64,000 nucleotides of DNA from CAYSCX01 sp964429575 (GCA_964429575.1 CAYSCX010000009.1:1-64000), one strand, 5' to 3'. Counted from the first letter of the stretch, positions 23,494-32,905 are shown. Translations and numbers: made by a program. Notes: a model not told the origin generated them from the letters alone.

Positions 23494-25037
23494 GCGCGCG
23501 CGTCCTTTTCAATTCTCGGAAACAGCGCCTTGGATGGATTCACCCGATGGCCCGCCTTGAGCCCCGCGCCAAACGGCGCGCGAGCTATGTCACCTGAAAC
23601 TCCGAGCAGACCCATGAGCTCTTCCGACGTCGCGGGCATGAACGGCACCAGCGTGTCCGCGACCACCCGCAGCCCCTCGAGCAGGTTTGCGAGAATCTCT
23701 GCCACGCGTGGAAGTTTCGTCTGATCCTTCGCGAGTGTGAACGGCGATGTCGCGACGATGTACTTGTTTGCCGCGTCGAGCGCCTGCCAGATCGTCTCCA
23801 ACGCGCGCTTATACTGAAGCTCTTCCACGTGTGATCCCGCGCGCTCGAACACCGACGCGAACGTCGCGCACAGCGCCGTGTCGAGCGCATCATTCGATGC
23901 GCCCGGCGCGGCCTTCATCTCGCCGCCAAAGTACCGGCCAGCCATCGACAGCACGCGGCTGGTCAAGTTGCCGATGTCGTTCGCGAGGTCCGCGTTGTAG
24001 CGCTCGACGATTCGCCCCTCGGAAAAATCGCCGTCGAGTCCGTACGTGATTTCGCGAAGGAGGAAGTAGCGCAGGACATCAGCGCCATACGCCTTTTCGT
24101 AGGTCAGCGGGTCGCGTACATTTCCCGAACTTTTTGACATCCGTTCGCTGCCGAATATCAGAAAGCCGTGCACATTGAGCCGCCGGTAGAGCGGCAGCCC
24201 GAGCGCCATCAGCATCGCCGGCCAGTAGATTGCGTGCGTCTTCAGGATGTCCTTGCCGATGAAATGTTCCGTCACTGGCAGCAATTCGCGGAGCGCCGCG
24301 TCATCGTTGCGTGGAAGCTTGCTCAGATATGCCCAGAACGCGTCGTACCAGACCCATGTCACGTACTTGTCGTCGAACGGCAGCTCGATTCCCCAATCCA
24401 TCCGCGCTTTGGGGCGCGAAATGCAGAGGTCCGCGAGAGGCTCATCGAGCATGCGCAACGCCTCATTGCGATAGCGTTCGGGCCTGATGAAGCCGGGAGT
24501 GTTCGCGATGTGCGCGCGAATGCGCTCACGCCACTTCTCAAGCGGGAGAAAATAATTCGATTCGCGGTAGAGTTCGACCGGCCGATTGTGCTCGGGACAG
24601 ATCTTGCCGTCTATAAGCTCCTTTTCGGTATAAAACCGCTCGCAGCCGACGCAGTAGAGCCCTTCATAGTCCTTGAAAATGATCTCTCCGCGCTCGTGCG
24701 TGCGCCTTAGCTTCTCCTGCACGAACGCCTCGTGCACCGGATCGGTCGTCCGCGCGAAGTGGTCGTAGCTGATAGCGAGCCCCGCGAACGCCTCGCGGAA
24801 CATCGCGCTCATCTTGTCCGCAAATGCTTTGGGGCCAAGTCCCGCAGCTTCGGCGGCACGCAAATTCTTCTCGCCGTGCTCGTCGGTGCCGGTTACGAAA
24901 CTCACGCCGGCGCGCCCGATCTTCCTGCGCCAGTAGCGCGCGTAGGCGTCGGTTGCGAACGTCTCGTACGCGTGACCGACGTGCGGCGGCCCGTTGCTAT
25001 AGATGATCGCCGTGGTCAGATGAATTCGCTCGGCCAT
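23490..25037 (-). CDS. metG: methionyl-tRNA synthetase
   Basis: 515 residues, close to the short class I MetRS form without the C-terminal tRNA-binding domain. It has the HIGH-type motif PHVGHAYE, a zinc-finger knuckle CVGCERFY ... CPEHN, the KMSKS signature RMSKSSGNV, and WVWYDA in the active site. It charges tRNA-Met with methionine in the cytoplasm. ATG 25037 is preceded by no strong site. The stop TAG falls in repeat copy C. Upstream neighbour is ricT, 38 nt away. Confidence 0.97.
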   Translation of the reverse strand: MAERIHLTTAIIYSNGPPHVGHAYETFATDAYARYWRRKIGRAGVSFVTGTDEHGEKNLRAAEAAGLGPKAFADKMSAMFREAFAGLAISYDHFARTTDPVHEAFVQEKLRRTHERGEIIFKDYEGLYCVGCERFYTEKELIDGKICPEHNRPVELYRESNYFLPLEKWRERIRAHIANTPGFIRPERYRNEALRMLDEPLADLCISRPKARMDWGIELPFDDKYVTWVWYDAFWAYLSKLPRNDDAALRELLPVTEHFIGKDILKTHAIYWPAMLMALGLPLYRRLNVHGFLIFGSERMSKSSGNVRDPLTYEKAYGADVLRYFLLREITYGLDGDFSEGRIVERYNADLANDIGNLTSRVLSMAGRYFGGEMKAAPGASNDALDTALCATFASVFERAGSHVEELQYKRALETIWQALDAANKYIVATSPFTLAKDQTKLPRVAEILANLLEGLRVVADTLVPFMPATSEELMGLLGVSGDIARAPFGAGLKAGHRVNPSKALFPRIEKDARA

Positions 25038-25075
25038 GACCAGTCTGTTGGCGACGGGCGGGAATGCCCGCGACG

Positions 25076-25933
25076 CTAATGCTGCGCGCGCTGCGCTACG
25101 AGATCTTCGAGGGTGACCTCGACCACGCCGCCGTGCTCGTCCAACTCTATGTGCACGCTCTGCTTGAGGATGTTCTGGCGGATTACTTTGCCGTCGCCCT
25201 TGACCGTCTCAACGCGCTTGCCGAGGTTCGGCAGTCCGCGCTTCAGCTCCACGTAGGTTCCGTATTCGTAGCGGAGGCAGCACTTTAACCGTCCGCACAT
25301 CCCGGCCAACCGCGACGGATTCAGCGCCAGCCCCTGCTCGCGCGCCATTTTGACCGTGACCGCTTCGAAGTCCCTGAGCCACGACGAGCAGCACAGCTCG
25401 CGTCCGCACGGTCCCACGCCGCCGGTCACCTTGCTTTCATCGCGCGCGCCGATCTGTTTCATCTCGACCCGCACGCGCAGAGTGTTGGCGACGTCGCGCA
25501 CGAGGTCTCGAAAATCCACCCGCTGCTCGGCGACGAAATAGACCACCGCTTTGCGGCCGTCGAGCGTGTAATCGACGTTCACCAGCTTCATCGGAATTCC
25601 GCGTTCGCGGATGCGTTCGACGCACAGCCGCTGAGCGCTCGCCTCGCGCTCGAGCAGGCCAGCCTCGACGCTCAAGTCATCGTCGCGCGCAAGCCGCACG
25701 ACAGGCCGCAATTCCTTGAGGTTAAGCGTCAGCGCCGGATCGTGCGGCTCGATCTCGACCGTGCCGATTCGTGTTCCCGCGTCGGCTTCAACCAGCACGC
25801 GATCGCCGCGGCGTAGAGCGAAGTCGCCGGCTAGATAGTTGTGGAGGTGGCCGGTCGGACGAAGGCTTATCGCGACGATCTTTTGGGCAGGCTCACCGCC
25901 GCCGCCTTCGAATGGATCGATCGAGCCAGCCAC
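25076..25933 (-). CDS. ricT: PSP1 domain protein (RicT/YaaT-like)
   Basis: 285 residues from a GTG at 25933 that overlaps the TAG stop of holB (TAGTG). The protein opens VAGSIDPFEGGGG and has the PSP1 C-terminal domain with HNYLAGDFALRRGDRVLVE, VYFVAEQRVDFRDLVRDV and the Cys-rich GGVGPCGRELCCSSWLRDF and GRLKCCLRYE segments that bind iron-sulfur clusters in RicT. In Bacillus RicT acts with RicA and RicF on RNase Y; those are absent here. The longer open frame to 26134 merely overlaps holB. Operon context with holB, tmk and metG is standard. Confidence 0.9.
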   Translation of the reverse strand: MAGSIDPFEGGGGEPAQKIVAISLRPTGHLHNYLAGDFALRRGDRVLVEADAGTRIGTVEIEPHDPALTLNLKELRPVVRLARDDDLSVEAGLLEREASAQRLCVERIRERGIPMKLVNVDYTLDGRKAVVYFVAEQRVDFRDLVRDVANTLRVRVEMKQIGARDESKVTGGVGPCGRELCCSSWLRDFEAVTVKMAREQGLALNPSRLAGMCGRLKCCLRYEYGTYVELKRGLPNLGKRVETVKGDGKVIRQNILKQSVHIELDEHGGVVEVTLEDLVAQRAQH

Positions 25934-27033
25934 TATTCGCCCCGCGCCGCGCGTCCCGCATTGAGCAGCCACTGCTCGGCCTGAAGCCGCGGGTTCGCCA
26001 TCGCCTCGATCGCATCGTGCGCGCGCACCGCCGCCGACATGCAGTCCACGATCGCTTCGGCTGTGAGGCTCTCTGACAGTTCTGACATGATGCGTGCGGC
26101 GCCCGGTTCGGTCGCAGTCAATTCCGCGCCGCAAATCTTGGAAAGCAGTATTTCCTCAAGCAGCCGCGCGATCAACTCAAAGTTCTCCGCGGCGGTTTCC
26201 CGGCTTGCGAACAGTTCCTGCGCAAGCCTGCTCGCACTGGGGTAATCGAGCGACTTCGCGGCGCCGAGCGCCTTCAGAATTTCGCCTATCGGCGGTTCGT
26301 CGCCGCCCGCCAATTCCAGCGCCCGCGCGGCGCTGCCGCGTGCAAGTCGGGCGGCGGCCGCGATGCGCCCCGGTTCGGCTTCACCGCGCTCACGCACGAT
26401 CGCTTCCAGGTCCTCAACTGTCAGCCCACCGAACCTCACCGCCCTCATGCGCGAGCGGACGGTATCAAGCAGCGCACGCTCGCTCGCCGTCACGACGAAA
26501 ATGATTGCGTGGCCGGGTGGCTCCTCGAGAGTTTTCAGGAGCGCGTTCTGTGCGTGAACGTTGAGCGTCTCCGCATCGTCGATGATTGCAACGCGATGCG
26601 CCGCGCGCGCGGGCCGGATGCCGAGCTGAGCGATCAAGTCGCGCACCTGCTCGATCAAAACGTCCGAGCGATTCGCAAGCCTCGCGACATAGCTGAAGTC
26701 CGGATGCACTCCCAGCGCTGTCTGCACGCACGCCGAGCAACATTCGCATCGTTCAACGCTTGCCGACGCAGCAGTCCCGCGGCGCGACGTCCGTCCCGGC
26801 GCGACTGCCGTGGCGGCGGCGCCCGCGCGCGTCGGGCACGCATTAGGCGTGCAGCAGAACTGCGCACGCCCGGCCCGCTCGCATAGCATTCCGAGCGCCA
26901 GCCCCCGCGCGACCAGGGCCTTTCCCACGCCACGCGGCCCCGAAAAGAGGTACGCGTGCGACCGCCGCGTCTGAAGCTCCGCCTGGAGCTGCGCGACCAG
27001 GTCGCCATGACCGCGAAGTCCTTCTAGGGGCAT
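25933..27033 (-). CDS. holB: DNA polymerase III delta-prime subunit
   Basis: 366 residues. It has the clamp-loader AAA+ fold: Walker A loop GPRGVGKALVARGLALG, an altered Walker B, sensor text EEPPGHAIIFVVTASERALLDTVRSR. Between the Walker A and the zinc-knuckle (CECCSACVQT) there is an insertion with extra Cys residues (CCTPNACPTRAG) and a disordered Ala/Arg stretch, longer than in typical HolB. The delta-prime subunit is the stator of the DnaX complex that loads beta clamps. It overlaps tmk by 10 nt and ricT by one base. Confidence 0.92.
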   Translation of the reverse strand: MPLEGLRGHGDLVAQLQAELQTRRSHAYLFSGPRGVGKALVARGLALGMLCERAGRAQFCCTPNACPTRAGAAATAVAPGRTSRRGTAASASVERCECCSACVQTALGVHPDFSYVARLANRSDVLIEQVRDLIAQLGIRPARAAHRVAIIDDAETLNVHAQNALLKTLEEPPGHAIIFVVTASERALLDTVRSRMRAVRFGGLTVEDLEAIVRERGEAEPGRIAAAARLARGSAARALELAGGDEPPIGEILKALGAAKSLDYPSASRLAQELFASRETAAENFELIARLLEEILLSKICGAELTATEPGAARIMSELSESLTAEAIVDCMSAAVRAHDAIEAMANPRLQAEQWLLNAGRAARGE

Positions 27034-27674
27034 ACGCGCGCGATGGTCGCATCCACGACGCGGCGAATTTCGCCGCTGACCGTTTCTACTGCCGGCTCCG
27101 CATCGATCACAACCACACGCGCCGGTTCGGCCCGCGCTACGGCGAGAAAACCCTCACGCACGCGCCGGTGAAACTCCAACTGTTCGCCTTCGAATCTGTC
27201 CGCGCTGCGTGCCGACCCCGCTGCTCGCTTGCGTGTGCGCGCGAGCCCCACATCGACGGGCAGGTCGAGCACAACGGTGAGATCCGGCGTCACACCGTCG
27301 CTGGCGAGTCGGTTGAGTTCCGCCAACAGCTTGAGATCGAAGCCGCGCCCGTACCCCTGGTACGCGGTGGTTGAGTCCGAGTAGCGGTCTGAAATCACTA
27401 TCTCGCCCGCTTGCAGAGCGGGCGTCAGCTTCTCGCGTACATGCTCTGCCCGGTCGGCCAGCACGAGAAAAAGCTCCGCCGCCGGATGCAACGAAACATC
27501 GGGGTCAAGAAAAATCTTGCGGATCAACTCGCCTGCGCGCGTACCGCCCGGCTCATGCGTCACGATCACTCGATGGCCGCTCTTGCGCAGCGCGGCGGAG
27601 AGCGCTGCGGCTTGCGTGGTTTTGCCGGAGCCCTCGACGCCTTCGAGAGTAATGAATAGTCCGCGCGCCGCCAT
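27024..27674 (-). CDS. tmk: thymidylate kinase
   Basis: 216 residues. P-loop GVEGSGKTTQ at 12-21, the DR(Y/H) motif in ISDRYSDSTTAYQG and the lid-type Arg region RTRKRAAG. Converts dTMP to dTDP with ATP. Its ATG overlaps the TGA of pilD by one base (TGATG), and its end overlaps holB by 10 nt, so the four genes pilD, tmk, holB and ricT are translationally linked. No strong Shine-Dalgarno is visible, consistent with coupled translation. Confidence 0.97.
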   Translation of the reverse strand: MAARGLFITLEGVEGSGKTTQAAALSAALRKSGHRVIVTHEPGGTRAGELIRKIFLDPDVSLHPAAELFLVLADRAEHVREKLTPALQAGEIVISDRYSDSTTAYQGYGRGFDLKLLAELNRLASDGVTPDLTVVLDLPVDVGLARTRKRAAGSARSADRFEGEQLEFHRRVREGFLAVARAEPARVVVIDAEPAVETVSGEIRRVVDATIARVCP

Positions 27675-28522
27675 CAGCCGCCAAGATACCAGCGGGTCAG
27701 CGCGGGCTGAAACAGCGCGTATGTTGCGGCCGCGAGCGCCAAAAACGGTCCGAATGGCACCTCGGTTTGGAGAATGGACACGTCGGACTCGGTTGGATCA
27801 TCCGCGGCGCCCGCCATTTCAGCCTGCGCGGTCGCATCGATCGTCGTGCTGCCAAAGACTGCAACTGCGATGCCGCCGATGGCTCCGATGATCGCGCCAA
27901 AAAACAGCGTGAACAGAACCCCAGGAAGCCCGATGAACGCGCCTACCATGCCGAGCAGCCATACGTCGCCCAATCCGACGCCCTCGCGACCTCGCACGAA
28001 CTCGTAGAATTGTCCTGTCACGAACAGCACTCCGCCCCCAATCGCAAGTCCCCACAGTGAACTGCGCCAGCCCACCTCGGGCATCGCGAACAACACCGCC
28101 AGGACTCCCAATCCCATTCCGGGAAACGTGATGATGTTCGGGATTATGCGCCAGTCGTAATCGATCACCGCGATACAGAACAGCGCGGCGCAAAATGCGA
28201 AACGCGCGACCGCGCTTGGCAGTGGGAACGTCAGAAAGAGATAGAGCGCGGCGACCGCAAGGCCGAATTCGGCGAGAAAGTAGCGAAACGGGATCGCGCC
28301 TCGGCACATCATGCAACGTCCGCGCAGCCCGATGTACGCGAGTATGGGAATGTTGGCCCACCATGGGATCGCGCGCTCGCAGTTCGGACAAAACGAGCGG
28401 GGGGTCGTGATCGAAATTTCGCGCGGCAGCCGGTACGCGACGACGTTTACAAAACTGCCCACCGCAGCGCCCAGTACGAACGCGATGAACCCACCCACAC
28501 CTGCCGGAATCTCCAGTTCCAT
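27674..28522 (-). CDS. pilD: prepilin peptidase (A24 family, PilD-like)
   Basis: 282 residues with eight transmembrane helices. It has the N-terminal zinc-binding CPNC ... CMMC pair (FCPNCERAIP and RCMMCRGAIP) and the two catalytic Asp of DYDWRIIPN and GREGVGLGDVWLLGM. It cleaves and N-methylates type IV pilin and type II secretion pseudopilin leaders in the inner membrane. No pilin genes are in the window. It is the first gene of the operon that continues with tmk; the 200 nt upstream hold a YjbQ remnant. Confidence 0.95.
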   Translation of the reverse strand: MELEIPAGVGGFIAFVLGAAVGSFVNVVAYRLPREISITTPRSFCPNCERAIPWWANIPILAYIGLRGRCMMCRGAIPFRYFLAEFGLAVAALYLFLTFPLPSAVARFAFCAALFCIAVIDYDWRIIPNIITFPGMGLGVLAVLFAMPEVGWRSSLWGLAIGGGVLFVTGQFYEFVRGREGVGLGDVWLLGMVGAFIGLPGVLFTLFFGAIIGAIGGIAVAVFGSTTIDATAQAEMAGAADDPTESDVSILQTEVPFGPFLALAAATYALFQPALTRWYLGG

Positions 28523-28556
28523 CGTCTTCCTTCTTGCGCTCGGCGCGAGCTCGGGC

Positions 28557-28700
28557 TCACGCCACGCTTACCACCACCGTCCGTTCTCGAGGTCCGTCGA
28601 ATTCCGCGAACATCACACTCTGCCACCGTCCGAGCGCAAGTCTACGTTCGCGGGCGCGCCTGTTCCATAACCCGTACCCGGCGCCACGGGCGCCCGCGAG
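28557..28700 (-). pseudogene. C-terminal remnant of a YjbQ-family protein (UPF0047)
   Basis: The frame ending in TGA at 28557 reads ...RRLALGRWQSVMFAEFD and then GPRERTVVVSVA, which is the conserved C-terminal beta region of YjbQ (secondary thiamine-phosphate synthase, UPF0047), where LALGxWQ and EFDGPRxRxVVV are typical. Only about 48 codons are open before a TGA at 28701-28703, no start codon or binding site is present, and the His-rich N-terminal two thirds are missing. The fragment lies between the M20 gene and pilD. I read it as the leftover of a deletion, with possible indels upstream. Confidence 0.7.
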
Positions 28701-28722
28701 TCAGCGCAGCATGTGAGCGAGT

Positions 28723-30156
28723 TCAGTTGGCCGCAGCGCAGAGTTCAATCGCGAGCTTGTATGTCGCACGTACCCCGCGGTTCAGGTTTTCGATTGATAG
28801 CCGCTCATCAACGCCGTGCACCCGCGCGGCATCACTCGGCGATTCAATGATCGGCTCGAAGCCATAGGCCGGCACGCCGCGCGCCCTCAAGAATCGCGAA
28901 TCGGTTCCGCCGGACGACATCCACGGAATCACGATCGCGTCCGGAAAACTCTCGCCAACGACCTTCCGAATCGCGGCAAACGCCTCGCCATTGGTCGGAG
29001 ACGGCGGAGCGTCGTCGGGACGCTGAAGAAACTCGATCGAAATACGCGGATCGCCGAGCTTGTCCTTGACTCGCTTGAGGTACGCCTCTGCATCGGCCTC
29101 CGGTAGCAACCGCACATCGATCTCCGCCTGCGCAATTGCAGGAATCACGTTCACCTTGAACCCGCTCTTGAGCACCGTAAGCGAGATCGTATTTCGCATC
29201 AGTGCCTGCACGGGGTATTGCGATAACGGTCCGCGCGACGCGAGCCGCGTCATGAACGGCCAACCGAGATGTCCGAGTTCGAATGAAGCGGGGAAGGGCA
29301 TTCGCGCCGAAACTTCCTTCATTGCCTCAACAAACACCGGCGTCAGTCGAATCGGCGGCGGTTCCGCCAGCAACCGGCTAAGCGCATGCAAAAGGATCGA
29401 GTTCGGGTTCTCGTCATGCGGCATCGAGCCGTGCCCCGCGCGCCCCTTGGCAGTGATCCGGAGCCACATCACCTTCTTCTCAGCGACCGCAACCTTGAAG
29501 GTTACGCCGTCGCTTCCCAGCCATCCCGGTGTACCGCTGCCGCCCTCGTTGATCGCGAACGCCGAATCAATCACGTCCCAGTGCTTTTCGGCCATGAAGC
29601 GCGCTCCGAACTCTCCGCCGGCCTCCTCGTCCGCGTTGACCATCATCGTGACGCCTCGGCGAAGGGGCACGTTCTGCCGCTTCAGCGCGAGCATCGTCAT
29701 AAGCATCATGATGCCATGCGACTTATCGTCCATCGCGCCGCGCGCCCATACGTACTCGCCGGCAACGTCGGCGGAAAACGGCGGATGACTCCACTCTACG
29801 GCGCGCGCGGGGACCACGTCCGCGTGCGACATCAACATCAGCGGCTTGGTTCCCGCCGGTCCCGGCAGCCAGGCGACGAGGCTCACCATCCCGGGCTTGC
29901 TCGCGAACGTCGCCGTCTCGATCCCTTCCTTGTCGAGAATCTGCTTGAGGTACGCGATCGCGTCCTTGGTATTTCCGGGCGGGTTCGACGTGTCGAATCT
30001 CAAGTAGGTGCGAAAGTACTCAAGCGCCTCCGCATTGAGCGCCGCCCACTCGGGTTCCTCGGCGCGGCAGGGACTGGTCGCGCTCAAGAGCAAGACCGCC
30101 GCGAGCACGGCGCCGACCATGAGCAGCGACCGTGCCTTGAAGATCAGTGTTGGCAT
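28723..30156 (-). CDS. exported M20 family metallopeptidase
   Basis: 477 residues from ATG 30156, with a signal peptide (LLMVGAVLAAVLLLSATSPCRAEE). The mature part has the two-metal site of M20: MLMSHADVVPA (His, Asp), GAMDDKSHG (bridging Asp), VNADEEAGGEFGA (catalytic Glu and ligand Glu), and a late His in ARVHGVDERL. It matches the carboxypeptidase PM20D1/Gly-Xaa-like subfamily; the C residue in SPCRAEE could also serve as a lipoprotein-like Cys, but no lipobox is clear. Overlaps the end of mutM by 13 nt. Degradation of periplasmic or external peptides is inferred. Confidence 0.9.
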   Translation of the reverse strand: MPTLIFKARSLLMVGAVLAAVLLLSATSPCRAEEPEWAALNAEALEYFRTYLRFDTSNPPGNTKDAIAYLKQILDKEGIETATFASKPGMVSLVAWLPGPAGTKPLMLMSHADVVPARAVEWSHPPFSADVAGEYVWARGAMDDKSHGIMMLMTMLALKRQNVPLRRGVTMMVNADEEAGGEFGARFMAEKHWDVIDSAFAINEGGSGTPGWLGSDGVTFKVAVAEKKVMWLRITAKGRAGHGSMPHDENPNSILLHALSRLLAEPPPIRLTPVFVEAMKEVSARMPFPASFELGHLGWPFMTRLASRGPLSQYPVQALMRNTISLTVLKSGFKVNVIPAIAQAEIDVRLLPEADAEAYLKRVKDKLGDPRISIEFLQRPDDAPPSPTNGEAFAAIRKVVGESFPDAIVIPWMSSGGTDSRFLRARGVPAYGFEPIIESPSDAARVHGVDERLSIENLNRGVRATYKLAIELCAAAN

Positions 30157-30977
30157 CGTGGACAGTAAAAGCTCGCGCGCTGGCTGACGATCACGTTTCG
30201 AATCGGTGCTGAGCAGATATAACAAGGGTCTCCCTCACGTCCATACACCATCAGGCGGCGCGCGAACCTGCCCGGCCGCCCACGGGAGTCACGATAGCTG
30301 CGAAACGTGGTACCACCGCTCCCGATCGCAGCGCGCAGCACCGCCGCCGTAAATTCGAAGATCCGCTCGAGCGCCGCGCGCGTCACTCTGCCCGCGCGCC
30401 GCGTCGGCCTCACTCCCGCTCGAAACAAAATCTCCGCGGCATAGATGTTGCCGATTCCCGCGACGATGCGCTGGTCCATCAAGAGGTTCTTGATGGCGAC
30501 CGTTCGGCCGCGCGCGGCACCAACCAGATAGTCGAGCGTGAACTGGCGGCCTAACGGTTCCGGTCCAAGGTGGCGCAGCTCCGGAATACGATCAATCTCG
30601 GCGAGCGAGGTGAAGTGCACGATGCCGAAGCGCCGCGGATCATTGAATACCAGGCGCGACCCGTCGTCGAGCAGAAACTCGATGTGATCGTGGCGCGAGT
30701 CGAGATCGTTGCCGCAAAATCCTTCGCGCCGATGCGTCAGACTGCCCGACATTCCAAGATGCACCAGGATCGCGCCGCCGCCACTGAGTTCAATGATCAG
30801 GTACTTCGCGCGCCGCCGCACGCGCTCTATTCGCCGGTTCGCAATCGCGTGCGCAAAGTCCTGCGGAGCACGCCGCCGCAACGCGACGCGTCCAATCTTT
30901 GCGCTGACTATGGTTCGTCCTCTCGCGCTGCGCGTGAGAATGCGTCTCAGCGATTCGATTTCGGGCAGCTCAGGCAT
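30144..30977 (-). CDS. mutM: formamidopyrimidine-DNA glycosylase
   Basis: 277 residues. It begins PELPEIESL after the cleaved Met, giving the catalytic Pro1 and Glu2; Lys in RAKYLIIEL and the C-terminal zinc finger CYICSAPI ... SQRASFYCPRCQ with the DNA-contact Arg complete the Fpg/Nei signature. It removes 8-oxoguanine and ring-opened purines. The start overlaps the end of rsmA by 8 nt, and the end overlaps the M20 gene, so it is in the middle of a long minus-strand unit. Confidence 0.97.
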   Translation of the reverse strand: MPELPEIESLRRILTRSARGRTIVSAKIGRVALRRRAPQDFAHAIANRRIERVRRRAKYLIIELSGGGAILVHLGMSGSLTHRREGFCGNDLDSRHDHIEFLLDDGSRLVFNDPRRFGIVHFTSLAEIDRIPELRHLGPEPLGRQFTLDYLVGAARGRTVAIKNLLMDQRIVAGIGNIYAAEILFRAGVRPTRRAGRVTRAALERIFEFTAAVLRAAIGSGGTTFRSYRDSRGRPGRFARRLMVYGREGDPCYICSAPIRNVIVSQRASFYCPRCQH

Positions 30978-31911
30978 CGCGACGGCTCATATCCGCCGCC
31001 GCATTCAAGACCGGCTTCAGCTCGCGCGCAAGGCGGACCAAATCTTCGGCGGCGAGCCGCTCCGCCCGCGTTCGCGGGTCGATCATCGCGCGCCGCAGTA
31101 TTTGCTCGACTCGAACAGGTTCCTGTCCAAGCGATCTAGCGAGCGCGTTGCGAACCATCTTTCGTGGCGATGAGAACGCCGCGCGCACCGTCGCGAGCAC
31201 CGCCGCTTCATCCGCGGCCCCAAACAGCCGCATTTCACGCGGGCTGAGGCACACTATCTCGGCGTCGACCTTCGGTCGCGGGTGAAAGTTTCCGGCGCCG
31301 ACCGTGAAGTGCGATTCGATCTGCCAGTAGAGCGCCGCAAACACGCTCAATGCCGAGTATGCGCGATCGCCCGGCCGCGCGCGGATTCGCTCCGCCACTT
31401 CGCGTTGAAACATCAACACCGCGCGCGAAACCAGCGCTACGTTGTCGCAGAGTTTCCGCAGAATCGCCGCCGCAATATTGAATGGTAAGTTGCCGACAAC
31501 TCTTGCGGGCGTGCCTTTGAGCAGGCTCCACAGATCGAGGTCGAGAAAGTCAGCCCCGATCACTTCGACCGTTGCCTCTTTCGCGAAACGCTCCCGGAGC
31601 CGTCCGGCCAGCTCGCGATCTAGTTCAATCAGCACGAGTCGCTTGGCGCCTCGTCGTACTAGGCGCTCGCTGAGAATTCCGAGACCGGGCCCGATCTCCA
31701 CAATGGTGTCGCCGGCACTGACGCACAGAGCACCGACGATCCGATCGGCCACCGCCGGTTGCACCAGGAAGTTCTGACCAAGTCCGCGGCTCGGTCGCAC
31801 TCCGGCAGCTGCGAGCGCCGCCTTGGCACGCTCAGGTCCGCGCTGAACGCTGGAGTCGAGCGAATCGTCGCCGCGCGATACCGCGCGCGTTCGTGATGGC
31901 CTAAAGCGCAA
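30970..31911 (-). CDS. rsmA: 16S rRNA dimethyladenosine transferase
   Basis: About 313 residues. Conserved parts: GLGQNFLVQP, the SAM motif VEIGPGLGIL, and the catalytic NLPF in VVGNLPFNIA (usually NLPY), then FQREVAERI and the C-terminal domain with R-x-A-F-S-x-x-RKM. It dimethylates A1518 and A1519 in the 3' end of 16S rRNA. The start is unresolved: no ATG or GTG with a binding site precedes the conserved AKAALAAAGVRPSRGLGQN; a TTG at 31911 inside the end of tsaD fits the reading frame, and a GTG at 31800 would remove conserved text. Confidence 0.9.
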   Translation of the reverse strand: MRFRPSRTRAVSRGDDSLDSSVQRGPERAKAALAAAGVRPSRGLGQNFLVQPAVADRIVGALCVSAGDTIVEIGPGLGILSERLVRRGAKRLVLIELDRELAGRLRERFAKEATVEVIGADFLDLDLWSLLKGTPARVVGNLPFNIAAAILRKLCDNVALVSRAVLMFQREVAERIRARPGDRAYSALSVFAALYWQIESHFTVGAGNFHPRPKVDAEIVCLSPREMRLFGAADEAAVLATVRAAFSSPRKMVRNALARSLGQEPVRVEQILRRAMIDPRTRAERLAAEDLVRLARELKPVLNAAADMSRRDA

Positions 31912-32905
31912 GGGACGCGGCCGCGTCGATCGAGATCGGGTCGCGCTCGCCGCGCAACAGCCGCCAGCTTCCGGCAAGCGCGATCATCGCGGCGTTGTCC
32001 GTGCAATAACCGAGCGATGGCGCGACCAATCTGAGGCCGTCGGCCATGACCGCTTCGCCAAGCCGTTCGCGCAGCCGCGAGTTTGCCGCGACGCCGCCGG
32101 TTACCGCCACGGTGTCAACGCCGAGTTCGCGCGCCGCTGCGATGGTCGGCCGCACCAGCATCTCGACCACGGTTTCCTGGAAGCTCGCCGCGATATCTTC
32201 GGGCGGCGTCGCAACGGATGCCTCGCTTCTCAGATAGGTCGCGACCGCGGTCTTGACGCCGCTGAAGCTGAAGTCGAGCGCCGCGCCGCGAACATGCGCA
32301 CGCGGAAACTTCACGCGACGCCGGTTCCCGCGCTTCGCGAGTTCATCGATCATCCTGCCGCCCGGGTATCCGAGCCCCATTAGCTTCGCGACCTTGTCGA
32401 ACGCTTCGCCCGCCGCGTCGTCGCGCGTGCGCCCGATCATTCGATAGCGCCCAAAATCTTCGACGTGAAACAGTGCGGTGTGACCGCCCGACACTACCAG
32501 CGCCAGGTACGGCATCGCATTCTCGTGTTCGAGCAACGGTGCGAGCAAGTGGCCCTCGATGTGATTCACGCCTACCATCGGCCGCGCCAGCGTCTGCGCG
32601 AGTCCCTTTGCGCACATGAGACCCACCAGCAGCGAGCCGACCAATCCGGGTCCCCGCGTCACCGCGATTCCCTCGACGTCGCGGAGCGAGACTCCGGCTT
32701 CAGCGAGCGCGCGTTCGATCACCGGTAGAATCGTCAGCACATGTTCGCGCGATGCGAGTTCCGGCACCACGCCGCCATAAGCCCGATGGATGTCGTCCTG
32801 GTTCGCGACGGTGCTCGAACGGACTGTGGCGATTCCCGGCCGCGCGGTCTCGATCACCGCGGCAGCCGCATCATCGCACGACGATTCGATTCCAAGGATC
32901 AGCAT
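31901..32905 (-). CDS. tsaD: tRNA N6-adenosine threonylcarbamoyltransferase
   Basis: 334 residues from ATG 32905 (the frame runs to 33037 without conservation). Shows LGIESSCDD, the metal-binding VNHIEGHLLAP, LVVSGGHT, the FSFSGVKTAV patch and GGVAANSRLRE of the Kae1/TsaD ASKHA fold. It transfers threonylcarbamoyl to A37 of ANN-decoding tRNAs with TsaB and TsaE, which are not in the window; rimI lies 11 kb away. It sits between the TPR gene and rsmA on the same strand. Confidence 0.96.
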   Translation of the reverse strand: MLILGIESSCDDAAAAVIETARPGIATVRSSTVANQDDIHRAYGGVVPELASREHVLTILPVIERALAEAGVSLRDVEGIAVTRGPGLVGSLLVGLMCAKGLAQTLARPMVGVNHIEGHLLAPLLEHENAMPYLALVVSGGHTALFHVEDFGRYRMIGRTRDDAAGEAFDKVAKLMGLGYPGGRMIDELAKRGNRRRVKFPRAHVRGAALDFSFSGVKTAVATYLRSEASVATPPEDIAASFQETVVEMLVRPTIAAARELGVDTVAVTGGVAANSRLRERLGEAVMADGLRLVAPSLGYCTDNAAMIALAGSWRLLRGERDPISIDAAASLAL

